Positions 51,498 through 60,045 of a DNA stretch of 64,000 nucleotides are shown here, one piece after another. Source of the stretch: Jeotgalibacillus soli (GTDB taxonomy: Bacteria > Bacillota > Bacilli > Bacillales > Jeotgalibacillaceae); the NCBI RefSeq assembly GCF_000829435.1, contig NZ_JXRP01000009.1, positions 1 through 64,000 on the forward strand. The letters are read 5' to 3'. The notes under the pieces were generated by a model. The model was not told the origin of the DNA, did not search any database, and saw nothing but the letters and a program-made list of their open reading frames with translations. Both the position numbers and the translations under genes were made by a program. How positions within the stretch are numbered: the stretch's first letter is position 1; each line of letters starts with the position of its first letter.

Positions 51498-52092
51498 ATG
51501 AATCTAATCACTTGGATGATTATTTATTTGAATTAGACTAGGTGAATTTTTCTCATCCAATATTGCAATCTTTAAACACTCAGCTTTTTCATCCATACCA
51601 AACCAAAATACAAAAAGCACAGGCGGCGTTTGAATATATTCGGGATGAAATTTCGCATTTACGGGATATTCAAGGAACGCGTGTAACGCGCAAGGCTTCT
51701 GATGTTATAAAATATAGAGAAGGAATTTGCTATGCGAAATCAAATGTGCTGGCTGCTTTATTGTGTTCACAAGGAATTCCAGCCGGTTATTGCTACCAGC
51801 GATTGATGATTTTTGATACGCCTGAAAAAGGCTATAGTATTCATGCACTCAATGCCGTTTTTCTAAAAGAAGTAAATAAATGGGTGCGATTAGATGCAAG
51901 AGGCAATAAACCGGGAATTGATGCTCAATTTCAATTCATGAAGAAAAGCTGCCTTTTCCGATTCAGCCAGAATATGATGAAAAGGATTATCCTGTCATTT
52001 ATGTAAGACCAAATCCGAGAACAATGGCAGTTCTAAAAGAGTAGACTGAGGCACTGGAAATGTATATGCATCATCTGCCTGATCATGTATGA
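51498..52092 (+). pseudogene. transglutaminase-like protease, decayed
   Basis: Conceptual translation in shifting frames gives a transglutaminase-like protein of about 195 residues with the catalytic Cys in EGICYAKSNVLAALL, the His in IHALNA and the Asp in VRLDARGNK. Lesions are a frameshift near 51513, TAG at 51539-51541, a frameshift near 51937 and TAG at 52042-52044. AAGGAG before ATG 51498 marks the old start. The largest surviving frame is 51542-52006 (154 aa). Confidence 0.8.
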
Positions 52093-52153
52093 CATCTCTT
52101 GCCGTTAACGGAAGTTACTGAAAATAAATGCAAAAACACTTCAAGCATTCTCA

Positions 52154-52182
52154 TTGACAATATACCCCCTACGGTATAATAT
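52154..52182 (+). promoter_or_regulatory. promoter and CstR-type operator of the repressor operon
   Basis: TTGACA (52154-52159), 17 bp and TAATAT (52177-52182) frame the operator ATACCCCCTACGGTAT (52162-52177), which fills the spacer. Repressor binding would block RNA polymerase, so the repressor operon is probably self-regulated. Confidence 0.75.
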
Positions 52183-52209
52183 TGGTGTTGTAATGCTGAT
52201 CATATCAAG

Positions 52210-52596
52210 GTGGTGGTTATCATTCTTTACTTATTAATCGTATTTATTGCCGTACTTTCGGTACTATTGTATAAACGTTATTATCCGGTAAAAGGAGTTC
52301 CTTGCGTAAAGAAAGAGCAGCTCTCAAAGGATGACAATATTACGATATTGGATCTTAGAGATTATAACGAAACGGCGGATGGATCCAGCAGTGATTCACT
52401 CAATATTCCATATGCTTATCTAAAACGATTTCACCAGGAAATTCCGCATAAGAAAATTCATGCGATTGCTTCTGATAAGGTAGAGTTAAACCTCAGCCTT
52501 CGTTTTTTGGCATCAAAAGGCTTTGAGGTAAACAGTTTTTCATTAACAAATTGTCTGTGCGACAAAAAGAAAGGAGAGATCAATTATGGAGTATGA
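52210..52596 (+). CDS. membrane-anchored degenerate rhodanese-like protein
   Basis: A 128-aa protein with an N-terminal helix, then RYYPVKGVPC and a rhodanese-like fold. It is a paralogue in layout of the protein at 53739 (RRFMPVKGI). The active-site loop, ICQSGMRSS there, reads IASDKVELN here, so the catalytic Cys is missing. A CLC pair occurs near the C-terminus. Start codons are GTG at 52210 or 52213. It overlaps the repressor gene by 11 bp. Confidence 0.65.
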   Translation: MVVIILYLLIVFIAVLSVLLYKRYYPVKGVPCVKKEQLSKDDNITILDLRDYNETADGSSSDSLNIPYAYLKRFHQEIPHKKIHAIASDKVELNLSLRFLASKGFEVNSFSLTNCLCDKKKGEINYGV

Positions 52597-52846
52597 TAAA
52601 AATACGAAAAATCGTTTAAAACGAATTGAAGGACAAATAAAAGGAATACTCAGCATGATGGAGCAAGGAAAAGACTGCAGAGAAATCGTGAATCAATTGT
52701 CTGCTGCACGAAATGCCATTGATCGCACAATGGGTGTCATTGTCAGCACAAACCTTGAACAATGTGTGAGAGAAAATATCCAAAAAGGCGAAGAAACAGA
52801 CTATCTTGTAAAAGATGCTGTTGAGCTTTTAATCAAAAGCAGATAA
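52586..52846 (+). CDS. cstR: CsoR-family repressor, CstR-like persulfide sensor
   Basis: An 86-aa all-helical repressor (RLKRIEGQIKGI at the start). Cys near residue 30 (GKDCRE) and Cys near 60 (NLEQCVRE) are kept. The copper-ligand His four residues before the second Cys is Asn, as in persulfide-sensing CstR rather than copper-sensing CsoR. AAAGGAGAG precedes the ATG. It probably controls the following sulfur-transfer genes through the ATACC-N6-GGTAT sites. Confidence 0.85.
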   Translation: MEYDKNTKNRLKRIEGQIKGILSMMEQGKDCREIVNQLSAARNAIDRTMGVIVSTNLEQCVRENIQKGEETDYLVKDAVELLIKSR

Positions 52847-52896
52847 AAAAGTTCATCACCCCCTCTAAAAAAGAGGGTTGACGAACTTTTAATTTT
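52847..52896 (+). terminator. terminator after the repressor gene
   Basis: AAAAGTTC...CCCCTCT pairs with AGAGGG...GAACTTTT, followed by AATTTTT. Its right arm carries the -35 of the next promoter. Confidence 0.8.
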
Positions 52897-52923
52897 TAAG
52901 ATATTATATACCCATAGGGGTAA
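52878..52923 (+). promoter_or_regulatory. promoter and operator before tusA-1
   Basis: TTGACG (52878-52883), 18 bp, TATTAT (52902-52907), directly followed by the operator ATACCCATAGGGGTAA (52908-52923). Confidence 0.7.
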
Positions 52924-52949
52924 TAGTATGAAAACGGGAGGAATGTAAA

Positions 52950-53177
52950 ATGAAAATTGACCTAGTGCTAGATGCAAAAGGATTAGCATGTCCAATCCCA
53001 ATTGTAAAAACAAAGAAAGCAATAGAAAACTTAGAATCAGGCCAAGTATTAGAGGTGCTTTCAACAGATAAAGGTGCAAAAAGTGATTTAACTGCTTGGA
53101 CGCAATCTACAGGACATACTTTAGTTGACTATGCAGAAGAAAACGGTATATTAATCTTCCGTATTCAAAAAGGATAA
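52950..53177 (+). CDS. TusA-family sulfur carrier protein (copy 1)
   Basis: A 75-aa TusA fold with the sulfur-carrying Cys in GLACPIPIVKTKKA and the conserved STDKGAKSDLTAW segment. It should accept persulfide sulfur and pass it to partners such as DsrE or rhodanese proteins. A GGGAGGAATG ribosome site precedes it. Closest in sequence to copy 3 (56846), which suggests duplication within the cluster. Confidence 0.92.
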   Translation: MKIDLVLDAKGLACPIPIVKTKKAIENLESGQVLEVLSTDKGAKSDLTAWTQSTGHTLVDYAEENGILIFRIQKG

Positions 53178-53195
53178 ATTTTTTTATAAAATAAG

Positions 53196-53211
53196 ATACC
53201 CATAGGGGTAG
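53196..53211. promoter_or_regulatory. CstR-type operator before the DsrE-like gene
   Basis: ATACCCATAGGGGTAG, near-identical to the site at 52908. Confidence 0.7.
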
Positions 53212-53231
53212 AGGTAATGGAGGAAATGAAC

Positions 53232-53714
53232 ATGACAGAAGAAAAAAAGCGAACCACAATTGTATTATTTAGCGGTGATTATGATAAAGCAATGGCAGCC
53301 TATATTATTGCAAACGGCGCTGCAGCCTACGACCATGAAGTGACGATCTTTCATACATTCTGGGGATTAAATGCACTGAGAAAAGATGAATTGGTGCCAG
53401 TGAAAAAAGGATTTCTGGAGCAGATGTTTGGAAAAATGATGCCGCGCGGCGCTGATAAAATGGGATTATCCAAAATGAATTTTGCCGGAATGGGACCGAA
53501 GATGATCAAGCACGTCATTAAAAAGCATAACGCAATGACCCTTCCTGAATTAATTGATATGGCAAAGGAACAGGACGTAAAGCTTGTTGCTTGTACGATG
53601 ACAATGGACCTCCTGGGATTGCAGCAGGAAGAATTGGTGCATGGTTTAGACTACGCAGGAGTAGCCGCTTATCTGGGAGACGCTGAAAAAGGAAATGTAA
53701 ACCTATTTATTTAA
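53232..53714 (+). CDS. DsrE/DsrF-like sulfur-transfer protein (long form)
   Basis: A 160-aa DsrE-like protein with the conserved Cys in VKLVACTMTMDLLGL (near residue 115) and an insertion of about 35 residues rich in Lys/Met/Gly (about 60-95) compared with the 133-aa homologue at 55078. ATG 53232 has GGAGG 8 bp upstream; ATG codons at 53217 and 53226 fall on or near that site. It lies between TusA and a rhodanese gene. Confidence 0.85.
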   Translation: MTEEKKRTTIVLFSGDYDKAMAAYIIANGAAAYDHEVTIFHTFWGLNALRKDELVPVKKGFLEQMFGKMMPRGADKMGLSKMNFAGMGPKMIKHVIKKHNAMTLPELIDMAKEQDVKLVACTMTMDLLGLQQEELVHGLDYAGVAAYLGDAEKGNVNLFI

Positions 53715-53738
53715 TCTCTTAAAGAAGGAGAAAACAAG

Positions 53739-54107
53739 ATGGATACAAATGTTTTAATTAACATCCTCATCATTGCACTTGCAGCCTGGTTTTTATACAG
53801 ACGCTTTATGCCTGTAAAAGGAATTGACAATATTAGCACTACGGAGCTTAAATCCGAGCTGAATAAGAAGGATAAACAGTTTATTGACGTCCGGACGCCC
53901 GGTGAATTTAGAGGAAGAAGCATTAAAGGATTTAAAAACATTCCTCTTCATGAGCTGAAGCAACGAGCAAATGAGCTTTCAAGGGATAAGGAAGTCATTG
54001 TGATCTGCCAAAGCGGCATGAGAAGCAGCAAAGCAAGCAGCCAATTAAAAAAGCTTGGCTTTAAAAAGATAACAAATGTAAAAGGCGGCATGAGCGCCTG
54101 GCGTTAA
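53739..54107 (+). CDS. membrane-anchored rhodanese
   Basis: A 122-aa protein with one N-terminal helix (about 4-18) and a rhodanese domain with the active-site Cys in VICQSGMRSSKAS (near residue 90). It moves sulfane sulfur between thiols. AGAAGGAG precedes the ATG. Confidence 0.9.
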   Translation: MDTNVLINILIIALAAWFLYRRFMPVKGIDNISTTELKSELNKKDKQFIDVRTPGEFRGRSIKGFKNIPLHELKQRANELSRDKEVIVICQSGMRSSKASSQLKKLGFKKITNVKGGMSAWR

Positions 54108-54126
54108 ATAAAGAGGGGGGATTGTT

Positions 54127-54423
54127 GTGAAACATACAACACCGGCTGAAGTAGAAGCAATGCTAAAAAATAAACAGCCGATTAATATTATCGATGTACG
54201 TGAGGTGGATGAAGTAAAGGAAGGGAAAATTCCAGGTGCGGTTCATATTCCATTAGGATTATTAGAATTCCGCATGCATGAATTAGATAAATCAACAGAA
54301 TACACCATGGTCTGCCGTTCAGGCGGCAGAAGCGGCATGGCTTCAAAGCTGCTTGAAAGCCATGGATACAAGGTCATTAATATGACAGGCGGTATGATGG
54401 CATGGGAAGGTTCAACAGAATAA
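54127..54423 (+). CDS. single-domain rhodanese
   Basis: A 98-aa cytoplasmic rhodanese with IIDVREVDEVKEGKIPGA and the Cys loop VCRSGGRSGMAS (near residue 64). GTG start with AGGGGGG upstream, 19 bp after the anchored rhodanese gene. Confidence 0.9.
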   Translation: MKHTTPAEVEAMLKNKQPINIIDVREVDEVKEGKIPGAVHIPLGLLEFRMHELDKSTEYTMVCRSGGRSGMASKLLESHGYKVINMTGGMMAWEGSTE

Positions 54424-54440
54424 TTTTTTTGTGTGAATAT

Positions 54441-54456
54441 ATACCCCTAGTGGTAT
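54441..54456. promoter_or_regulatory. CstR-type operator before the TusA-rhodanese gene
   Basis: ATACCCCTAGTGGTAT, a near-palindromic member of the site family. Confidence 0.7.
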
Positions 54457-54477
54457 TAAATCCGAGGAGGAAATAAC

Positions 54478-55047
54478 ATGATTCAAACAAACGCTGTATT
54501 AGATGCAAAAGGGTTAGCTTGTCCAATGCCAATTGTAAAGGCAAAAAAAGCAATCAACGGATTGGAAGCGGGGCAAGTATTAGAGGTTCAAGCAACGGAC
54601 AAAGGCTCAACAGCTGATATGAAGGCTTGGGCAGAGAGCACGGGTCATCAATACTTGGGGACAATTGAACAGGGTGATGTTTTGAAGCATTATCTTAGAA
54701 AATCCAGCGGTGAAGGAAAAGAAGAGAATAAACATCCGTATGTAGCTTCAAACGAAGATTTGCAAAAAATCGTTGAAGCAAACGGAAATGCCGTTGTATT
54801 GGATGTTCGAGAAGCAGCTGAATATGCCTTTAACCATATCCCGGGTGCTCAATCACTGCCATTAGGGGAATTGGAAAACCGTTTAAATGAGCTTGATAAA
54901 GAAACAGAAATCTATGTCGTATGCCGAACAGGAAGCCGCAGTGATCTTGCTGCACAGAAGCTTGCTCAAGCAGGGTTTGACAAGGTAGTAAACATAGTGC
55001 CTGGAATGAGCGACTGGACTGGACCGACTGAAAAGTCAGTAAATTAA
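54478..55047 (+). CDS. yrkF: TusA-rhodanese fusion (YrkF type)
   Basis: A 189-aa two-domain protein: TusA (1-72, GLACPMPIVKAKKA) and rhodanese (about 88-185, Cys in VCRTGSRSDLA). The fusion suggests direct sulfur transfer between the two domains. B. subtilis YrkF has the same layout. GAGGAGG precedes the ATG. Confidence 0.9.
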   Translation: MIQTNAVLDAKGLACPMPIVKAKKAINGLEAGQVLEVQATDKGSTADMKAWAESTGHQYLGTIEQGDVLKHYLRKSSGEGKEENKHPYVASNEDLQKIVEANGNAVVLDVREAAEYAFNHIPGAQSLPLGELENRLNELDKETEIYVVCRTGSRSDLAAQKLAQAGFDKVVNIVPGMSDWTGPTEKSVN

Positions 55048-55077
55048 TCAAATCTATAAATCATGGAGGAATGAACA

Positions 55078-55479
55078 ATGTCAAATTCAAATAAAGTAGC
55101 CATAATTGCGAGCAATGGCGGGGTGTTCGATGCATATAAAGTATTTAATATTGCAACAGCAGCTGCAGCTACAGAAAAAGAAGTAGCGATTTTCTTTACA
55201 TTCGAAGGACTAAATCTTATTCATAAAGAAGCAAATCAAAACCTTCCAATGCCAGCAGGCAAGGAGCATTTTGCAGAAGGCTTTAAAAATGCAAATGTGC
55301 CATCAATTCCAGAGTTAGTTGCGATGGCTCAGGAGCTTGGTGTGACATTTATCGGCTGTCAAATGACGATGGACGTAATGGGATTAGAAAAGGAAGCATT
55401 TGTAGATGGCATTGAAGTGGGCGGAGCGGTTACATTCTTGGAATTTGCAAAGGATGCAGACGTTAGCCTGACGTTTTAA
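55078..55479 (+). CDS. yrkE: DsrE-family protein (YrkE-like)
   Basis: A 133-aa DsrE/DsrF-like protein with AIIASNGGVFDAYKVFNIA at the start and the Cys in TFIGCQMTMDVMGL (near residue 98). A sulfur acceptor or carrier. GGAGGA precedes the ATG, 30 bp after the TusA-rhodanese gene. Confidence 0.88.
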   Translation: MSNSNKVAIIASNGGVFDAYKVFNIATAAAATEKEVAIFFTFEGLNLIHKEANQNLPMPAGKEHFAEGFKNANVPSIPELVAMAQELGVTFIGCQMTMDVMGLEKEAFVDGIEVGGAVTFLEFAKDADVSLTF

Positions 55480-55533
55480 AAGTAGTCTCTATTAAGGATA
55501 TTTGTAGATCTTTGAACGATCCCGTTTATAAAT

Positions 55534-55626
55534 GTGAGTCAAAAGGAGACCCCACAGGCGCAAAGCGCCGAGGAGGCTCCCGGACCGCCCGCAGAAAGCG
55601 AACGACTGAAGTAGAAATCAACAGGC
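55534..55626 (+). repeat. dispersed ~135-bp element, copy 4 (5' truncated)
   Basis: Keeps the 3' half from GTGAGTCAAAAGGAGACCCC to AAATCAACAGGC but lacks the 5' tip. It lies inside the sulfur cluster, between the DsrE and rhodanese-MBL genes. Confidence 0.7.
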
Positions 55627-55667
55627 AATTTCAACAGAGCTTAAAATAAAAAATTTTACACCAAAAT

Positions 55668-55683
55668 ATACTATAGGGGGTAT
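55668..55683. promoter_or_regulatory. CstR-type operator before the rhodanese-MBL gene
   Basis: ATACTATAGGGGGTAT, with one changed base in the left half, just before the ATG at 55688, so it overlaps the ribosome-binding region. Confidence 0.6.
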
Positions 55684-55687
55684 AGAA

Positions 55688-56815
55688 ATGCCGGTTAATC
55701 CAATAACAACAAAAGAAATAGCACAAAAAGTAATCAATAAAGAAGCATTCTTCATCTTGGATGTAAGAAACGAGGATGCATTTAGCGATTGGAAAGTTGA
55801 AGGTGAGAACATCACGTATCTCAACATTCCATATTTCGATCTGCTCGATGGAGTGGAAGAAATTTTGGAACAGCTTCCACAAGATCAGGACATCGTTGTG
55901 GTGTGTGCGAAGGAAGGCTCATCCATTATGGTAGCGGATATGCTGTCAGATGAAGGACGTACCGTTTCGTATCTTAAAGGCGGAATGAAGGCTTGGAGCG
56001 AGCACTTAGAGCCTGTAAAAGTTGGAAACTTAAAAGAGGGAGGAGAGCTTTATCAATTTGTCCGTCTTGGAAAAGGATGTCTTTCTTACATGATCGTCTC
56101 AGACGGAGAAGCTGCACTGATTGATGCGACGCGTATGACGGATGTTTATCTTGATTTTGCAGAAGAAATCGGTGCAACGATCAAACACGTTTTTGACACG
56201 CATCTCCATGCAGACCATATATCAGGCGGAAGAAAGATTGCTGAAGCGACAAACGCTATGTACTGGCTGCCGCCAAAGGATGCACAGGAAGTAGCATTTA
56301 ATTACCAGCCGTTAGAGGAAGGGCGAGACATAAACATTGGCAATACGACGATCATAATTCAGCCATTGTACTCTCCAGGCCACACAATCGGCTCGACATC
56401 CTTTATCGTTGATGACGCCTATTTGCTGTCAGGAGACATCTTATTCATTGATTCAATTGGAAGGCCGGACCTGGCAGGCTTGGCAGAGGATTGGGTTGGT
56501 GATTTGAGAAAAACGCTTTACACACGCTACAAGGAACTGTCTGATGAACTGGTCGTTTTACCAGCTCACTTTATGATTATTGAAGAGTTGAATGACGACG
56601 GCAGCGTATCCGAAAAATTAGGAACATTGTTTGCAAAAAACCATGGTTTGAACATTGAAAATGAAGCTGAATTTAGAAAGCTGGTAACCGGAAACCTGCC
56701 CCCTCAGCCGAACGCATACCAGGAAATTCGAGAAATGAATATGGGTAAAATTAATCCGGATGAAGAACAGCAGCGTGAGATGGAAATCGGTCCAAACCGC
56801 TGTGCAGTAAGATAA
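55688..56815 (+). CDS. yrkH: rhodanese/metallo-beta-lactamase fusion (YrkH-like)
   Basis: A 375-aa protein. An N-terminal rhodanese (about 5-110, Cys in VCAKEGSS) is followed by a metallo-beta-lactamase domain with [13 protein letters not shown] (near 172) and SPGHTIGS, resembling persulfide dioxygenases. The C-terminus NRCAVR carries a conserved-looking Cys. It may oxidise a persulfide to sulfite. It functionally resembles CstB of S. aureus but has the rhodanese at the other end. The ribosome site AGGGGG is part of the operator. Confidence 0.85.
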   Translation: MPVNPITTKEIAQKVINKEAFFILDVRNEDAFSDWKVEGENITYLNIPYFDLLDGVEEILEQLPQDQDIVVVCAKEGSSIMVADMLSDEGRTVSYLKGGMKAWSEHLEPVKVGNLKEGGELYQFVRLGKGCLSYMIVSDGEAALIDATRMTDVYLDFAEEIGATIKHVFDTHLHADHISGGRKIAEATNAMYWLPPKDAQEVAFNYQPLEEGRDINIGNTTIIIQPLYSPGHTIGSTSFIVDDAYLLSGDILFIDSIGRPDLAGLAEDWVGDLRKTLYTRYKELSDELVVLPAHFMIIEELNDDGSVSEKLGTLFAKNHGLNIENEAEFRKLVTGNLPPQPNAYQEIREMNMGKINPDEEQQREMEIGPNRCAVR

Positions 56816-56845
56816 CTCAAAAACAATAACAGGAGGTTTTTAACA

Positions 56846-57073
56846 ATGGGAGCAGCAAAAGTATTAAATGCAAAAGGATTAGCATGCCCAATGCCAATCG
56901 TGAAAACGAAAAAAGCAATGGCAGAGCTTGAAACAGGACAGATTTTAGAAATTCATGCAACCGATAAAGGGGCAAAAAGTGATCTTGCCGCCTGGTCAGC
57001 ATCAGGCGGTCATGAGCTAGTCGATTCGACAGAAGAAAATGATGTATTAAAGTTCTGGATTAAAAAAGGTTAA
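56846..57073 (+). CDS. yrkI: TusA-family sulfur carrier protein (copy 3, YrkI-like)
   Basis: A 75-aa TusA protein with GLACPMPIVKTKKA and ATDKGAKSDLAAW, close to copy 1. AGGAGG precedes the ATG, 30 bp after the fusion gene. Confidence 0.9.
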   Translation: MGAAKVLNAKGLACPMPIVKTKKAMAELETGQILEIHATDKGAKSDLAAWSASGGHELVDSTEENDVLKFWIKKG

Positions 57074-57107
57074 TAAATAAGGGGGCCGAATTAGTTCCCT
57101 TATTTAT
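57073..57107 (+). terminator. hairpin between tusA-3 and the exporter gene
   Basis: A perfect 11-bp stem ATAAATAAGGG/CCCTTATTTAT with a 13-nt loop and no T run; more likely an attenuator or mRNA stabiliser. Confidence 0.5.
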
Positions 57108-57122
57108 AGGAGGTTAACAACA

Positions 57123-57899
57123 ATGGACTTTGGATTTATACTCATTATCTTCTTAATTGGATTCTTAGGTTCCTATTTATCAGGGATGCTTGGGATTGGC
57201 GGATCCATTATCAAATACCCGATGCTTCTTTACATCCCGCCTTTATTTGGAATAGCGGCATTTAATGCGCATGAAGTAGCAGGAATAAGCGCAGTACAGG
57301 TGTTTTTTGCCACCATTGCCGGTGTGTGGGTGTATCGTAAAGGCGGCTATTTAAACAAAACATTAATTGCCTATATGGGGGTCAGTATTTTAATTGGTAG
57401 CTTTATTGGCGGCTATGGCTCCAAAATGATGCCGGAGGAAGGCATTAATATCGTATATGGTACTTTAGCGCTTATTGCGGCTGTGATGATGTTAGCACCG
57501 AAAAAAGGAAGTGATGATATTCCGCTTGATCAAGTTACATTTAACAAAGGGCTTGCGGCTGTGCTTGCCTTAATTGTCGGAATTGCTTCCGGGATTGTCG
57601 GGGCGGCAGGTGCTTTTCTATTAGTGCCGATTATGCTGGTTGTCTTAAAGATTCCAACACGTATGACCATTGCCTCCTCATTAGCCATTACCTTTATCTC
57701 ATCCATTGGTGCAACAATTGGAAAAATCACTACGGATCAGGTTGAATACTTTCCAGCACTCATCATGGTGATTGCTAGTTTAATCGCATCCCCGCTTGGC
57801 GCAATAGCCGGAAAAAAAATGAACACAAAGATACTCCAGGTTATTTTAGCTATACTTATTTTAGCTACAGCAGTGAAAATTTGGATGGATATTTTATAA
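57123..57899 (+). CDS. yrkJ: TauE/SafE-family anion exporter (YrkJ-like)
   Basis: A 258-aa membrane protein with about eight helices in two repeats, containing [16 protein letters not shown] and [13 protein letters not shown], the paired TauE motifs. It probably exports sulfite or thiosulfate produced by the cluster. AGGAGG precedes the ATG. Confidence 0.9.
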   Translation: MDFGFILIIFLIGFLGSYLSGMLGIGGSIIKYPMLLYIPPLFGIAAFNAHEVAGISAVQVFFATIAGVWVYRKGGYLNKTLIAYMGVSILIGSFIGGYGSKMMPEEGINIVYGTLALIAAVMMLAPKKGSDDIPLDQVTFNKGLAAVLALIVGIASGIVGAAGAFLLVPIMLVVLKIPTRMTIASSLAITFISSIGATIGKITTDQVEYFPALIMVIASLIASPLGAIAGKKMNTKILQVILAILILATAVKIWMDIL

Positions 57900-57905
57900 T
57901 CTTAC

Positions 57906-57944
57906 AAGCTTGTAATGAAGAGAAATTTCATTGCGGGCTTTTTT
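57906..57944 (+). terminator. terminator after the exporter gene
   Basis: A 14-bp stem including G-U pairs (57906-57919 with 57927-57940) ends in TTTTTT. Confidence 0.75.
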
Positions 57945-58079
57945 ACGTTTATTTTTCTCACACCATTCTGTTCATTTACTCGCCGAATGATTATACTATT
58001 CTCAAAATCTTCTATTTATATTAAGATTAAAAACTCGCCTAAATTCACTCTAAAAAAAGAGAAAAACGGAGGTTTTTCA

Positions 58080-59027
58080 ATGAAGGAGCAAACATTTCAC
58101 CACACAGAGTGGAAATGGATTGAAACGGAATTCTCAAAGGAAACTACATTAGAAGAACTGACGAAACAATACAAGCAATGCGGCCAATGGATCATGGATG
58201 TAAAAGAAAACAAGCTAAATAAACTCAAAATGGACATCACGGCTGAAAATAAGGAATCAGTATGGGGTTCGCTCATTTATCTTCAAGATATCCAGGAGCA
58301 AAATAAGCAGCATCTATTTCATTTTTTCATTACAAAGGATTTTTTGATTACCGGACATTTGGATTTTAATCTGCTTGATGAAGTGGATGAAAAAGAGTTA
58401 AAAAAGATGCTGGAGCAGGCCAGTACACCGATTGAAGGGTTTATGATTATACTTGGCAGCATCGTTTCATCCTTTTTTCAGGAAATTGATACATTTGAAG
58501 AAAGACTCAGTGATTTACTTTGGAAAGTGAAAAAGAAAAATAATAAAAAAATTCTCGAAAAAATCGTTGATTGCAAGCATGAAATATTAGTCTGGAAGAA
58601 TTTGATCATCCCTTTTATTGAAATAAGAATGGCTATGCTAGAAGCTTTTGGTGATGATGTACAGGAAGGGATTCATTATAAAAGAACATGTAGACGAATT
58701 GAACGCTGCCACATATTGGTGCGCGAATATGAGCAGGAAATTGGCGCTATGGTTAATCTTGAAAATGTCGTTTCGTCGCTACGCGGAAATGAAATTATGA
58801 AAACCTTAACCGTTATGACTGTGCTATTTACACCCGTTATGGCGTGGGGTGCTTTATGGGGAATGAATTTTGATGAACATATGCCTGAACTTAAATGGAA
58901 GTACGGCTATTTGGCCTCTATGGGTATTATTGCTGTAACGACAGGCTATTTATTTCTGTTCTTAAAGAAAAAAGGTTGGACGGGTGAAATTTTAAAAGGC
59001 AACAAAAATAAATCATTTCTTGACTAG
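58080..59027 (+). CDS. CorA-family divalent metal transporter
   Basis: A 315-aa protein with a large cytoplasmic domain and two C-terminal helices (about 250-300). The signature GMN is present in ALWGMNFDEHMPEL. CorA transports Mg2+ or other divalent ions. ATG 58080 has CGGAGG 7 bp upstream; the longer frame from 57915 starts within the terminator and is rejected. Confidence 0.88.
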   Translation: MKEQTFHHTEWKWIETEFSKETTLEELTKQYKQCGQWIMDVKENKLNKLKMDITAENKESVWGSLIYLQDIQEQNKQHLFHFFITKDFLITGHLDFNLLDEVDEKELKKMLEQASTPIEGFMIILGSIVSSFFQEIDTFEERLSDLLWKVKKKNNKKILEKIVDCKHEILVWKNLIIPFIEIRMAMLEAFGDDVQEGIHYKRTCRRIERCHILVREYEQEIGAMVNLENVVSSLRGNEIMKTLTVMTVLFTPVMAWGALWGMNFDEHMPELKWKYGYLASMGIIAVTTGYLFLFLKKKGWTGEILKGNKNKSFLD

Positions 59028-59056
59028 GCTTTTCAGGCTCCTCAAAAAGAAGGATA

Positions 59057-59080
59057 AAACCCTGTCCGGACAGGGTTTTA
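59057..59080 (+). terminator. terminator after the CorA gene
   Basis: A 12-bp palindrome AAAACCCTGTCC/GGACAGGGTTTT; the loop must come from the inner pairs. Confidence 0.65.
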
Positions 59081-59206
59081 TACATTAGAGAACTACCATT
59101 CCGTTTACTGTTATTCGTAAAAAATTGCGATTTTCTGCACACTTTCTCAAATTATTTTGGATACTATGGAATTAATAAATAAGCAACAACCTTAATTGAA
59201 TAGAAA

Positions 59207-59971
59207 ATGAAAATCATTAGTCAGGCTGTGAGGGAAATGTACGGAATATTATCAGATATTAGTAATACGATAAGCCTCCCTCTTTTAAATTTAGTCGGAA
59301 GTTTAGCGGAATATCCACTGTTCATCGCATTGGTGCTCGGATTAATAGGGGCTGTCGCGCCATGCCAGCTGACAGCCAATGTAAGCGCAGTAACGATTTA
59401 TGGGAATAAGACAATGCAGTCCAAAACAGATTGGACCGAAGTCTTTTGTTTTGTATTTGGAAAAGTCCTTGTGTTTTCTTTGCTTGGCTTATTTGTATGG
59501 ATGCTTGGAAATGAATTCGAACAAAATATTACGACATTTTTTTCCACCTTTCGAAATTTTGTAGGACCTATGATTATTTTCATCGGCTTGTTTTTGCTTG
59601 GCGTATTTAAGCTTCACTTTATAAATCGCTTGACAAGCTGGATTCCGCTTAAAATCGGGCAGGGCAAATTCGGCTCCTTTATGATGGGAGTCACCTTTTC
59701 AATCGCTTTTTGTCCGACAATGTTTGTGCTGTTTTTTGTCACGTTAATGCCAATCGTGCTATCCTCTCCATTTGGATTTGCTTTGCCATCCTTGTTTGGA
59801 ATCGCAACCTCGATTCCTGTACTGATCATCCTCCTTATGATGAGATTTCTTGAATTAGACGGCAGCATGTTAAAAAACAGTAAAAGATTTGGCGCAATCA
59901 TTCAAAAAGCTGCCGGTTCAGTGCTTGTTTTGGTCGGTGTATTGGATACGATTACGTATTGGGGATTATAA
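59207..59971 (+). CDS. CcdA/DsbD-like membrane thiol protein
   Basis: A 254-aa protein with six to seven helices. GAVAPCQLTANVSA in the first half and FSIAFCPTMFVLFF in the second place a Cys-Pro or Pro-Cys in each repeat, as in CcdA/DsbD proteins that carry electrons across the membrane. Only two obvious membrane Cys are seen. It could serve the TlpA-type thioredoxin. The ATG at 59207 has no clear ribosome site. Confidence 0.75.
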   Translation: MKIISQAVREMYGILSDISNTISLPLLNLVGSLAEYPLFIALVLGLIGAVAPCQLTANVSAVTIYGNKTMQSKTDWTEVFCFVFGKVLVFSLLGLFVWMLGNEFEQNITTFFSTFRNFVGPMIIFIGLFLLGVFKLHFINRLTSWIPLKIGQGKFGSFMMGVTFSIAFCPTMFVLFFVTLMPIVLSSPFGFALPSLFGIATSIPVLIILLMMRFLELDGSMLKNSKRFGAIIQKAAGSVLVLVGVLDTITYWGL

Positions 59972-59981
59972 TATTTGTTAT

Positions 59982-60016
59982 AAAGCCTGACAATCAAACG
60001 GATTGAAGGCTTTTTT
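59982..60016 (+). terminator. terminator after the CcdA-like gene
   Basis: AAAGCCT pairs with AGGCTTT around an inner CAATC/GATTG stem, followed by T residues. Confidence 0.8.
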
Positions 60017-60045
60017 CCGTTTCTAAATACTAGGCCATGAAACAG

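Noticed and set aside
57915-58079. N-terminal extension of the CorA-family protein
   Set aside because: It begins inside the terminator of the preceding gene; ATG 58080 has a clear ribosome-binding site.
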